The notes below the pieces were generated by a model that saw only the letters and a program-made list of their open reading frames with translations, was not told where the DNA came from and did not search any database. The translations under genes were made by a program, and so were the position numbers. Source: Clostridiales bacterium (GTDB lineage Bacteria > Bacillota > Clostridia > Lachnospirales > WQUN01). From it: a stretch of 41,856 nt of DNA. Position 1 is the stretch's first letter; the number at the start of each line of letters is the position of its first letter. Below, piece after piece: positions 33,563 to 41,272 of the stretch. The stretch lies in the NCBI GenBank assembly GCA_031263155.1, contig JAISGK010000053.1, forward strand, positions 1-41,856. The letters run 5' to 3'.

Positions 33563-35301
33563 TCCATTTCGGCTATTTTGTTTTGGATTACATCTGGAGG
33601 CGGATATGGCTCCAAGACCAGTTTGCTTATATCTCCTACATAATTGTAGTGGATATGAACTCGCTGTTGTTTCTCGCCATTGCTCTTATCCCGCGCATGA
33701 ACTTCGATCCGCTTTACCAGCTTATTCAAAAGTGTGGCTGAAAGCTCAGTAACATTAGAATGTTTACAGACTTGTGCTAAAAATCGGTCAACATTCAAGC
33801 GTTCTTCCTGTTGGATAGTAAGCTGTTTTTGTAAGACGCCCACTTGTGACTGTAAATCCTTTTGCTCCTGCTCATAACCTTGGGACAATTTTATGAATCT
33901 TTCATCGGTAATCTTGCCTGACACATTATCCTCATATAGCCGCTGGATAATTATATCCAACTCGCGTATGCGGTTTTGTGACAGCAATAGACGCTTATTG
34001 CCCGCAGATATTTCTTTTCTAAGATTTTCGGCGCTATCCCGCTGAAGCATATTTGCAAAAGCTTCTTTATGCTCGGATGCAATAGCGGTAATAGCCTGGA
34101 TTTGCTTCAGTACCAGTTTGCCCAGCACTACCTGACGAATGAAGTGTGATGAATCGCACTTCCGCTTTTTGGTACGAAAGCCAGAGCAAGTATAATTATC
34201 CTGGTTTGAACTAAGAGATTCGCCAGAGGATAAATACATCTTACTCCCACAATCCGCGCAAAAAACTAATCCAGAAAAGATACTAACCCGTCCGCTACGG
34301 TTATTCCGCCGTTTGCCAGTGCGAATCTGTTGGACTCTTTCAAATACATCTTCCTCAATAATGGCAGGATGGGTATTCTCAAAGATAACATATTCGCTGG
34401 GATCATTGTCGAGCTTTTTCTTGCTCTTATAGGTTTTACGATAAGTCTTGAAGTTTACAGTATGTCCGAGATACTCACGTCTTGCTAGAATCCTTACAAT
34501 AGTTGAGTCTTCCCAGCCATAAGGATTGTCGGGCAATCGGCCGTATGTACGCTGTCCGGTATTGTGAGCATAAACGATGGGCATTTCAACTCTTGCAGCT
34601 TGTAGTTTGTTCGCAATATGTGTCGGGCCAAGCCCTTCCAGACAATACTGAAAGATTTGGCGAACCACCTGCGCAGCAACTTCGTCAATTTCCCATTTCC
34701 CAGTTTCGGAGTTTTTGCGATAACCGTAAGGTAGCACAGAGCAAATGTTTTCACCTGCCATACCCTTTGCTCTAAAAACCGCTTTAATCTTCTTGCTGGT
34801 GTCCCGCGCATACCATTCGTTTACAATATTGCGGAATGGGGTCATCTCATTTTCGCCATACTTGCTGTCTTCATCATCGTTAATAGCAACAAAGCGTACA
34901 TTCAGCTCATCCGTCAACATCTCTTTGTAAAGCCCGACACGAATGTGATCTCGCCCGAAGCGGCTCATGTCTTTGACAATAAAGTTTCTTACACGCCCAG
35001 CCTCGGCTAGTTCCATTGCTGCCTGAAAATCCGGTCTGTCAAAATTGGTGCCGGTATAATCGTCGTCCGTAAAGAATATTGGGCCTACAAGGTGATTGTC
35101 TAAAGCAAACTTAGCCAGTATTTTCTTCTGGTTCTGTATACTATCTGAATCGTCCTCCTTGGCTTTTCTCTTGTCTTCATTCGACAAACGCGTATAAAGC
35201 ACGGAGATTGCATCTGGTAAATCCAAGCCAGCTTTGTAATCCGGTATATGTTGGTAAGGTGCGGCTATACCACTGCTGGTATTGGAATTTGGCTGTTTCA
35301 T
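33559..35301 (-). CDS. Large serine recombinase, TnpX-like, with DUF4368-type C terminus
   Basis: Integrase/excisionase for a mobile element, about 580 residues. The catalytic domain has the nucleophile serine in ISVLYTRLSNED, IVKDMSRFGRDHIRVGLY and WYARDTSKKIKA. The recombinase domain (PYGYRKNSETGKWEID) follows, then the zinc ribbon (FCADCGSKMYL with a later YTCSGF), a coiled coil and a C-terminal DUF4368-like part (LVKRIEVHARDKSNG). All expected catalytic residues are present, so it could be active. ATG 35301 has AAGGAG six bases upstream; ATG 35307 is too close to it. tnpW lies 75 bases upstream, the usual arrangement in Tn4451-related and other clostridial elements. Confidence 0.93.
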   Translation of the reverse strand: MKQPNSNTSSGIAAPYQHIPDYKAGLDLPDAISVLYTRLSNEDKRKAKEDDSDSIQNQKKILAKFALDNHLVGPIFFTDDDYTGTNFDRPDFQAAMELAEAGRVRNFIVKDMSRFGRDHIRVGLYKEMLTDELNVRFVAINDDEDSKYGENEMTPFRNIVNEWYARDTSKKIKAVFRAKGMAGENICSVLPYGYRKNSETGKWEIDEVAAQVVRQIFQYCLEGLGPTHIANKLQAARVEMPIVYAHNTGQRTYGRLPDNPYGWEDSTIVRILARREYLGHTVNFKTYRKTYKSKKKLDNDPSEYVIFENTHPAIIEEDVFERVQQIRTGKRRNNRSGRVSIFSGLVFCADCGSKMYLSSGESLSSNQDNYTCSGFRTKKRKCDSSHFIRQVVLGKLVLKQIQAITAIASEHKEAFANMLQRDSAENLRKEISAGNKRLLLSQNRIRELDIIIQRLYEDNVSGKITDERFIKLSQGYEQEQKDLQSQVGVLQKQLTIQQEERLNVDRFLAQVCKHSNVTELSATLLNKLVKRIEVHARDKSNGEKQQRVHIHYNYVGDISKLVLEPYPPPDVIQNKIAEME

Positions 35302-35376
35302 AGTCATCTCCTTTTCGGGCAGCCAAAGACCAAATAGTCTATATCCATTATACTACACATTCATGGCTGTCAAGTC

Positions 35377-35553
35377 TTAATTTGTATCATTTCGTATAAG
35401 CCACCATAATTTGTCCAACAATCCTTCTTTCGCCTCCTGATCATAACTTACAGTTACAATATATGTTGTTGAACCTATCTTGCACCGATCAACCTCAATC
35501 GGTGGCATAGGTGATATTTTTATTTTATTTTCCTCAGATTCTTTCTCATTCAT
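35377..35553 (-). CDS. tnpW: TnpW-like transposon-encoded small protein
   Basis: 58 residues: an acidic, lysine-rich start (MNEKESEENKIKIS) followed by CKIGSTTYIVTVSYDQEAKEGLLDKLWWLI. The pattern of a short beta hairpin followed by LxDKLxxLI matches the small TnpW family found beside large serine recombinases of Firmicutes elements. Start ATG 35553 has AAAGGA nine bases upstream. Its function is unproven in the family; a role in the recombination reaction or its control is possible. Position, size and orientation directly before the recombinase gene support the call. Confidence 0.75.
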   Translation of the reverse strand: MNEKESEENKIKISPMPPIEVDRCKIGSTTYIVTVSYDQEAKEGLLDKLWWLIRNDTN

Positions 35554-35599
35554 GGTGGCGATTCCTTTCTTTTAAAAGTTAATCCCACCTACATATTAT

Positions 35600-35785
35600 T
35601 CAATTTACGGTTTGACCTGTGACAACGGGCGCATCGCCTGTGTTTACCGCACCGGTGCGGATCAGCTTGTCTAAGCCCCCCAAAGTAATATCGCTAAAGC
35701 GGGGGTGTACCGCGTGGAAAAAAGCTGGTTTCAAAAGAATCGGTTGGTGTGATATTTCGCTTAGTGGACGGCCCAGCGCAGGTAC
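35600..35785 (-). pseudogene. Coding-like remnant overlapping the truncated transfer gene
   Basis: In the frame next to the truncated ATPase, an open stretch without a start codon reads PAFFHAVHPRFSDITLGG, then LDKLIRTGAVNTGDAPVV, and stops at 35600. Its composition is protein-like, and it begins where the ATPase loses similarity. It may be the 3' end of another element gene joined by a deletion. I do not recognise the family; it could be chance. Confidence 0.3.
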
Positions 35786-36701
35786 TTACGCCAAAGTTGC
35801 GCTCCTGTTCGTTTTCCGGGTTCTTACCGGAGTTACGCTCTCGATTTTGTTCACTTGCTGGGTTTCTCTGGAAGATCGATGGACGTAACAGTTTCGGATG
35901 CAGCGCGCTTTGACCGGGGAGTAGCATATTGCCAAAAGGCAGCAGAACAAAGCAAGATAGTTCCGTTATAGTAAGTTTAAGCGGTAAGTACCACGGAATA
36001 TGGACAGTGTTTAGGTCCTCTGGCTTGGCAACATAAGTAGCTAACTTAACTCCCGGCGCTTCCATTCGGCAGAAGCCGCCAGTAAGGCTTTGTAGCAGAT
36101 TATTTGAACGTAGTTTGGATTCGGCTGCCGCGCCAAGGCGGATGAGGGCTAAGAAGCTATGTTGTGAGCTTTTGTCCTGCATGAACGCCTGATTTTCTTT
36201 GGAAGCAACGCCGGTTTTACCAAGCAGTGTGCCCAGCATTGTTGTGGCGTGATGATTGGGAGCTTTATCCGGCGTGGATAATGGCGCGAAAGATTGTCCT
36301 AAAACAATCTGCAACACCAGCGTTTCGCTTTCTTTAGTGTTTGCGAGCGCCGCAAATGCGATTTTAAGCACGCTACGAACATTATCTGTGTTTAGCGATA
36401 AGAGCGGTTTAGATATCCGTAGCTGTTTACATATAGTGACGTTTTCCCGTTCGCCTGTTTTCACAGGCACGAATTTCATATTTCCATGCGACTTGAAAGC
36501 GGCTTTTAGAAACTTGAAGTAGCGTTTTTCTGTGCCGACAAGGTAGCGAATCTGTCCACCTTGGCTGTGTACTTCCCATATGATGGTTTTACGAGGGGAT
36601 AAGGTGGCTATATGTGTTAGCAGTTTCAGCACATCCTTATATTGAAAGAGCCGTGACCAGTGCAGTTCTTGCCATACGAGGTTAGAGAAGGCTCTTTTCA
36701 T
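35694..36701 (-). pseudogene. Truncated conjugative-transfer ATPase (N-terminal part only)
   Basis: 335 residues resembling the N-terminal half of type IV secretion/coupling ATPases of clostridial conjugative elements: FSNLVWQELHWSRLFQYKDV, WEVHSQGGQIRYLVGTEKRY, VLQIVLGQSFAPLSTPD, SQHSFLALIRLGAAAES, HIPWYLPLKLTITELS and LPGQSALHPKLLRP. In relatives this part is followed by a short linker and the Walker A motif (GPTGSGKS). Here it runs to ITPTDSFE, where similarity stops abruptly, and a stop codon follows 11 codons later. The ATPase core is missing, so the gene cannot be functional in DNA transfer. It overlaps the small upstream ORF by four bases (ATGA). Confidence 0.72.
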
Positions 36702-36805
36702 TTAACCTCGCTTTCGGTGTTGTGGTCTTTAGAGTAACCCTCTACGCGCATAAAGCCGTATCTCGCTGTTAATCCCTCTTTTTTCTTGCTATTATTTCTT
36801 TGCAT
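36698..36805 (-). CDS. Small 35-residue protein coupled to the transfer gene
   Basis: MQRNNSKKKEGLTARYGFMR followed by VEGYSKDHNTESEVK, a basic start and an acidic end, with no recognisable domain. Support comes from a good AAGGAG site seven bases before ATG 36805 and from the 4-base ATGA overlap with the truncated transfer ATPase gene, the usual sign of coupled translation. I do not recognise the family. It is probably a conserved small component of the conjugation module, or a leader for the next gene. Confidence 0.55.
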   Translation of the reverse strand: MQRNNSKKKEGLTARYGFMRVEGYSKDHNTESEVK

Positions 36806-37270
36806 AGTGTTCTCCTTATTACTTGATGTTAGGGATACAATATGTCATAAATAGTGCAATCATAAGGACATATATCACATGCATTGCAAGCGGTACGTCA
36901 TAAGAAAAGCAGAGGTCAGGGCGCATTAAGGAGAATAGCCCTACATGGTGTTGTAAAAAATACAACACTTTCCCAACCCACGTCCCTTACAACCAAGGAA
37001 TCAGCGTCAAGTATTAAGCATTCAAACAAGACCGAGACTGTCGTTTAGGATAGTTTCGGTCTTGTTTGAGTGTGGTATCGGTGATATCTATTGGCATGGC
37101 GCTCTAGCCAACCCTGATGGTTTTGGTTTGGGTAGTTCAATCCCGTTGTTAATGAAAGAAATCATTATAGTAAAGACACTGCTCGTTGATTTCATCCAGC
37201 CCATTCATGGCATTTCTAATATTGCCGCGCAAGTAATTATGACTGCCATGGCCGCTTTTTCATTTCCGCT
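36806..37270. other. 465-base non-coding stretch at the element/copper-operon junction
   Basis: It holds an 8-bp hairpin (GTGTTGTA/TACAACAC, 36948-36968), an 18-bp inverted repeat (37022-37069) and about 200 bases downstream of the copA stop without a convincing gene. Short minus-strand frames here (for example one reading MGWMKSTSSVFTIMISF) lack ribosome binding sites. The right border of the mobile-element remnant probably lies in this stretch. Confidence 0.55.
37022..37069. repeat. 18-bp inverted repeat (hairpin)
   Basis: TCAAACAAGACCGAGACT (37022-37039) pairs with AGTTTCGGTCTTGTTTGA (37052-37069) with one G-T pair and a 12-base loop. No T-run follows outside the stem. It may end copper-operon transcription 200 bases upstream or mark the end of the neighbouring element. 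Confidence 0.6.
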
Positions 37271-39490
37271 TCATTTCCTCGCCTTAAAAAATCTCAGCAG
37301 CAGCGAATTCGAGACGACCGATACGGAGGACAGCGCCATCGCAAGCCCTGCCAGCTCCGGCTTGAGGGATATCCCGGCAAAGGCGGACACACCCGCCGCG
37401 ATCGGGATTCCAGCGGCGTTGTAAAACAGCGAGAAGAATAGGTTTTGATGTATTTTACGGAGAGTGGCGCGACCGAGCCGGATAGCATCCGCCACATCGC
37501 GCGGATCGCCATTGACAATAACCACATCGCCGCTTTCAATGGCCACGTCCGTACCGCCGCCCATCGCGATGCCCACATCGGCCAACGCCAGCGCGGGTGC
37601 GTCGTTTATTCCGTCGCCCACCATCGCGACTTTTTTGCCGGATTGTTGGAGTTCGGCGATTTTATCAGACTTTTCACCCGGCAGAACCTCGGCAAAGGTG
37701 TTCTGAATACCTAATTTCCGGGCGGTCGCCGCCACGCTGCGCCGATTGTCGCCGGATAAAATGTAAGTCTCTATTTTCATTTTCGCGAGCAATTTTACGG
37801 CTTTGGCGGCGGTCTTTTTCGGACGGTCAGCGATGGCGATTGCGCCCAGAACGGATACTTCGTCGAACAATAGCGCCACAGTTTTGCCCTCGTTTTCCAA
37901 ACTCGCGATTTCTGGCAGTTTGCCTTTGGAATGCTCCCCAGCGAACGCGACATTCCCCAGATAGTAGGTCTTGTTCCGAATCTTCGCCTGAACGCCCCGC
38001 CCGGCCACCGCTTTAAAATCAGTATGCCGCGCGGGTTTTATATTTTCATTCTCGGCTTTATCTAAAATTGCTTTTGCCAGAGAATGTTCGCTGGAGCTTT
38101 CTAGAGTTGCGGCGATTTGCAAGATTTCCCGTTCGGTTTTCTTCAGCGCGATAATGTCCGTCACTACTGGCTTTCCCTCGGTCAGCGTGCCGGTTTTATC
38201 AAACACGACGGCATTGACCCCGCCAATTTTCTGAAGCGGTTCGCCGCCCTTGATAAGAATCCCCATACGGCTGCCCTGACCGGTTCCTGCCATTACAGCG
38301 GTCGGTGTCGCCAGCCCCAACGCGCAGGGACAGGCGATCACCACCACTGACGTAAATGTCATAACGGCAAAAGAAAGCTCCGCACCGAGCAGGAAATACC
38401 AAATCAGAAAAGCAGCGGCGGCAATCACCAAAACCGCCGGAACAAATACAGAGGAGATCTTATCGGACAACGCTTCAATTGGCGCTTTGGATAATTGCGC
38501 TTCTTCAACCAGACGGATAATTCGCGCAAGCATGGTATTGTCGCCGACCTTTTCGGCGCGGATTTCAATGGCTCCGCTACCGTTGACGGTTGCGCCGATG
38601 ACCTTGTCCCCCACGATTTTATCAACCATAACGCTCTCGCCTGTCACCATCGACTCGTCAATCGCCGTCGCGCCCCGCGCAACCTCGCCGTCAACGGGTA
38701 TTTGCTCGCCGGGGCGCACCGCGAGAACGTCCCCAATTTTAATATCGTCCACCGAAATGTCTGTTGTTTCCGCGCCGCGCACAAGGCGCGCGATTTTCGG
38801 CTTCATACCCATTAAACGCTTGATGGCCTCGCCGGTTTTAGCTGTGGCGCGGGCCTCCAGCCATTTGCCGAGTATCACAAAAGTAATTAGAAATACCGCC
38901 GTCTCAAAATATAAATTGGATGGGGTGGCGTCCATAGTGGCAATCAGCGTGTTATTCGCAAAAATATATATCAGATAATTTACCAGGCTGTACGCATACG
39001 CCGTGGTCGTGCCGATGGCGATAAGGCTGTCCATGTTGAAGGTCTTGTTTTTGAGGCCGGAGATCATCCCTTTGTAAAAATCCGCGCCCAGAAAAATCTG
39101 CGCGAAGGTCGCCAGAACAAATGAAACCAAGGCCATGTACGGCATGGTAGTTTCTGAAAAAGGCACACTCTTCCCTATAAAATCCGCAAGCATAAAATAC
39201 AACAGCGGTACGCTGACAATCGTCGCTATGATGAACTTCCGCCTGTATTTTCGGTCTTTCCCGTGATGCATACGGCTATGCTCCGACGCGCTGTAAACCG
39301 CCGCCGTATATCCTGCTTTTTTTACGGCCTTTAATATGTCATTGTTGTTGAAAGTGCCGGAAACCGTCGCTTTTTCCGCCGCGAAATTAACCCTCGATTC
39401 CTTAACGCCGCTGATTTGGCCAATGGATTTTTCAATCGCGCGAGCGCAGGTCGCACAGTGCATCCCGGATATTGAATATTCTTTTTTCAT
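37271..39490 (-). CDS. copA: Cu(I)-exporting P-type ATPase
   Basis: P1B-type heavy-metal ATPase, 739 residues. One N-terminal metal-binding domain has GMHCATC (C12, C15). Eight membrane segments follow, with CPC at 387-389 in the sixth, the actuator motif TGES (TGE 283-285), the phosphorylated D431 in [21 protein letters not shown] (the HP motif variant with His) and [12 protein letters not shown]. The copper-type residues [14 protein letters not shown] and [12 protein letters not shown] are in the last two membrane segments, so the ion is most likely Cu(I). It starts directly after the stop of the upstream fusion gene, with GAGGAG as ribosome binding site, and is the last gene of the operon. 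No CsoR or CopZ gene is visible. Confidence 0.94.
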   Translation of the reverse strand: MKKEYSISGMHCATCARAIEKSIGQISGVKESRVNFAAEKATVSGTFNNNDILKAVKKAGYTAAVYSASEHSRMHHGKDRKYRRKFIIATIVSVPLLYFMLADFIGKSVPFSETTMPYMALVSFVLATFAQIFLGADFYKGMISGLKNKTFNMDSLIAIGTTTAYAYSLVNYLIYIFANNTLIATMDATPSNLYFETAVFLITFVILGKWLEARATAKTGEAIKRLMGMKPKIARLVRGAETTDISVDDIKIGDVLAVRPGEQIPVDGEVARGATAIDESMVTGESVMVDKIVGDKVIGATVNGSGAIEIRAEKVGDNTMLARIIRLVEEAQLSKAPIEALSDKISSVFVPAVLVIAAAAFLIWYFLLGAELSFAVMTFTSVVVIACPCALGLATPTAVMAGTGQGSRMGILIKGGEPLQKIGGVNAVVFDKTGTLTEGKPVVTDIIALKKTEREILQIAATLESSSEHSLAKAILDKAENENIKPARHTDFKAVAGRGVQAKIRNKTYYLGNVAFAGEHSKGKLPEIASLENEGKTVALLFDEVSVLGAIAIADRPKKTAAKAVKLLAKMKIETYILSGDNRRSVAATARKLGIQNTFAEVLPGEKSDKIAELQQSGKKVAMVGDGINDAPALALADVGIAMGGGTDVAIESGDVVIVNGDPRDVADAIRLGRATLRKIHQNLFFSLFYNAAGIPIAAGVSAFAGISLKPELAGLAMALSSVSVVSNSLLLRFFKARK

Positions 39491-40849
39491 CTACTCCTCT
39501 ACTTTTATAATTACATTGAACGGAATGCCCATAGCGCATATGAATTGATACTCGCCCGCGCTTTTTGCGGTGAAGGTGTAAACAATCGGCTTCCCGGCTT
39601 TGATAAGCTGTGCCTTTGTATCGGTCAAGCCGGGCAGTAAAATAGTAGCCATACAACCGTATCCGTCTTTTTCGGGATTGATAGTAATACGGTAATTTTC
39701 GCCTTTTTCCAAGATGATTTGCTCCTGCTCAAACATTCGGTATGGGTCGCGGAACACAAGGGTGATGTGGTTTTCCTCCGGTACGTCTAGATCGGCTTCA
39801 TTGGATTGAAAATTAAATTCCGGCAACCGGAATCCCGTGAGATTTAGTCCGGCGCTGGCGCTCATCAAAGCCAGCACGCTGACAAGCACACCGGAGAATT
39901 TCAGCGCTGTTTTACCCTTGCGCCCGCGCATAAAAGCGGTCGCGCCGCCAATCAAAAGCAATCCCGGCGTCGTACCTAGCGCGAACAATCCCATCGTCAG
40001 CGCCCCTGCCGCCCAAGAGCCGGTGGAAACACTGTATAATTGCATTGCTTGGGTAAACCCGCAGGGCAACAAAAAAGTTAAAGCGCCCAGCATGACTGAG
40101 CGCCAAGGATTGTATGCTTTCGTTTTATGACCACCTATACCGAGCTTTTCGGACAGCTTGGGCGGCAAGCTCCACGCTGACAAGCGCGGGAAGACGCCGG
40201 TTAGTTGAAGCCCAATAATTAGCGTGAAGATTCCCGCGATTAGTGTTAGTACGCCCATAACGAATGGCGAAAACACAAACGCCGAGCCAACTAGCCCCAA
40301 CAGCCCGCCGAGCAAGGCAAACCCAGCGATACGCCCCAGATTGAAGAAAACATGCGGACGAAAACTTTGCAGCCTTGTAATATTTGGGCGTTGTTGTCTA
40401 TGCCGCGCCGCCAGTCCTGCCACCAGCCCGCCAATTAACGCCATACAGGTGGAAAATCCTGCCGTTAAGCCCATTACAAGCGCGTATACCGCGTCATTGC
40501 CGCCGTTGCTTTTTGACGCGTCAACATCAAGGGATATTCCTGAAGTATTGAATATCCAAAATAGAACAGACACGATAGCCACGCCGCATAACGCCGTGAA
40601 CCAATCCCGCGAGTTGCGGCTGATGAGTGGCGGACGATTTTCCTTACCGACCTTATATCCCGCGCGTTGGACGGCTTGTTCAATATCCGCGACATTTACA
40701 TAATTTTCCGATTCAATAACGGCGCTACTGTGTTTCAGGCTAACCTTCGCGCTTGTAATGCCGTCAATTTCCAACAGCGTATCATGAATCATTTTCTCGC
40801 ACGAGCGGCAACGCATACCAATAATAGAAATCTCCCGGCGTTTACTCAT
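39491..40849 (-). CDS. HMA / SafE-type membrane / cupredoxin fusion protein
   Basis: About 452 residues in three parts. First comes a heavy-metal-associated domain with GMRCRSC (C14, C17). A multi-pass membrane domain of the SafE/DsbD-like (sulfite exporter or cytochrome c biogenesis type) group follows, with GFSTCMALIGGLVAGLA and LLPCGFTQAMQLYSV, each carrying a conserved Cys. Last is an extracytoplasmic cupredoxin-like domain with GYGCMATILLPGL and GEYQFICAMGIPFN, whose Cys/Met residues suit Cu binding. The preferred start ATG 40849 overlaps the stop of the small upstream gene by eight bases. Position before copA suggests it moves copper between membrane faces; related fusions exist in Firmicutes but the mechanism is not settled. 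Confidence 0.88.
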   Translation of the reverse strand: MSKRREISIIGMRCRSCEKMIHDTLLEIDGITSAKVSLKHSSAVIESENYVNVADIEQAVQRAGYKVGKENRPPLISRNSRDWFTALCGVAIVSVLFWIFNTSGISLDVDASKSNGGNDAVYALVMGLTAGFSTCMALIGGLVAGLAARHRQQRPNITRLQSFRPHVFFNLGRIAGFALLGGLLGLVGSAFVFSPFVMGVLTLIAGIFTLIIGLQLTGVFPRLSAWSLPPKLSEKLGIGGHKTKAYNPWRSVMLGALTFLLPCGFTQAMQLYSVSTGSWAAGALTMGLFALGTTPGLLLIGGATAFMRGRKGKTALKFSGVLVSVLALMSASAGLNLTGFRLPEFNFQSNEADLDVPEENHITLVFRDPYRMFEQEQIILEKGENYRITINPEKDGYGCMATILLPGLTDTKAQLIKAGKPIVYTFTAKSAGEYQFICAMGIPFNVIIKVEE

Positions 40850-41135
40850 CGACCGCCCCAGTCTCTTCCCGCAGCGAATCATTGTGGCATTCAAGCGATA
40901 TGTCCAGCTCTCCCAAGTTAGACGGCAGTGGTGTTCCGACAGACACTGTTTCGGCGGTAGGGAACGAGAGCGTTTCGGAATCTATAAGTACACGGCTGGA
41001 TTCGACGCTGTTTTCATAGTCATCCACTAAGGTTTGTCTGTGTGAACTCATTGCGAAAAACAGCCCAAACCCGCCAATAGCGGTTACGTGAACGATTAGC
41101 TTTAATAAAGGCGATAATTTTACCAATTTACTCAT
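40842..41135 (-). CDS. Small membrane-anchored protein, first gene of the copper operon
   Basis: 97 residues with one hydrophobic segment (LLKLIVHVTAIGGFGLFFAM, about residues 10-29) and a polar, Ser/Glu-rich outer part. A single ECH near residue 82 is the only metal-ligand candidate. I do not recognise the family. It is cotranscribed and coupled with the HMA/SafE/cupredoxin gene (8-base overlap), so a role in copper handling is likely by context only. A TTGGTA/TATAAT promoter ends 11 bases before the ATG, leaving almost no 5' leader and no ribosome binding site. Confidence 0.65.
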   Translation of the reverse strand: MSKLVKLSPLLKLIVHVTAIGGFGLFFAMSSHRQTLVDDYENSVESSRVLIDSETLSFPTAETVSVGTPLPSNLGELDISLECHNDSLREETGAVDE

Positions 41136-41146
41136 ATATGTATTAA

Positions 41147-41175
41147 ATTATATCACGAAAAGAATGTATTACCAA
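41147..41175 (-). promoter_or_regulatory. Promoter of the copper operon
   Basis: Minus-strand TTGGTA (41170-41175) and TATAAT (41147-41152) are separated by 17 bases. Transcription would begin a few bases before the ATG at 41135. No clear CsoR- or CopY-type operator is seen around it. Confidence 0.65.
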
Positions 41176-41211
41176 ATAAATGGTGTATTCCCAACACTTC
41201 CACAAAAACTA

Positions 41212-41240
41212 TTTACATATTTTTCATAATTTTGTATAAT
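41212..41240 (+). promoter_or_regulatory. Promoter of the surface-protein gene
   Basis: TTTACA (41212-41217) and TATAAT (41235-41240) are separated by 17 bases, 32 bases upstream of the start codon. It is divergent from the copper operon promoter. Confidence 0.7.
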
Positions 41241-41272
41241 ATTTTTAGGTATAAGAGAAAGATGGAGGTATA

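Noticed and set aside
37062-37424. Plus-strand 120-codon frame across the copA 3' end
   Set aside because: Most of it is antisense to copA and it begins inside the 18-bp inverted repeat; no ribosome binding site.
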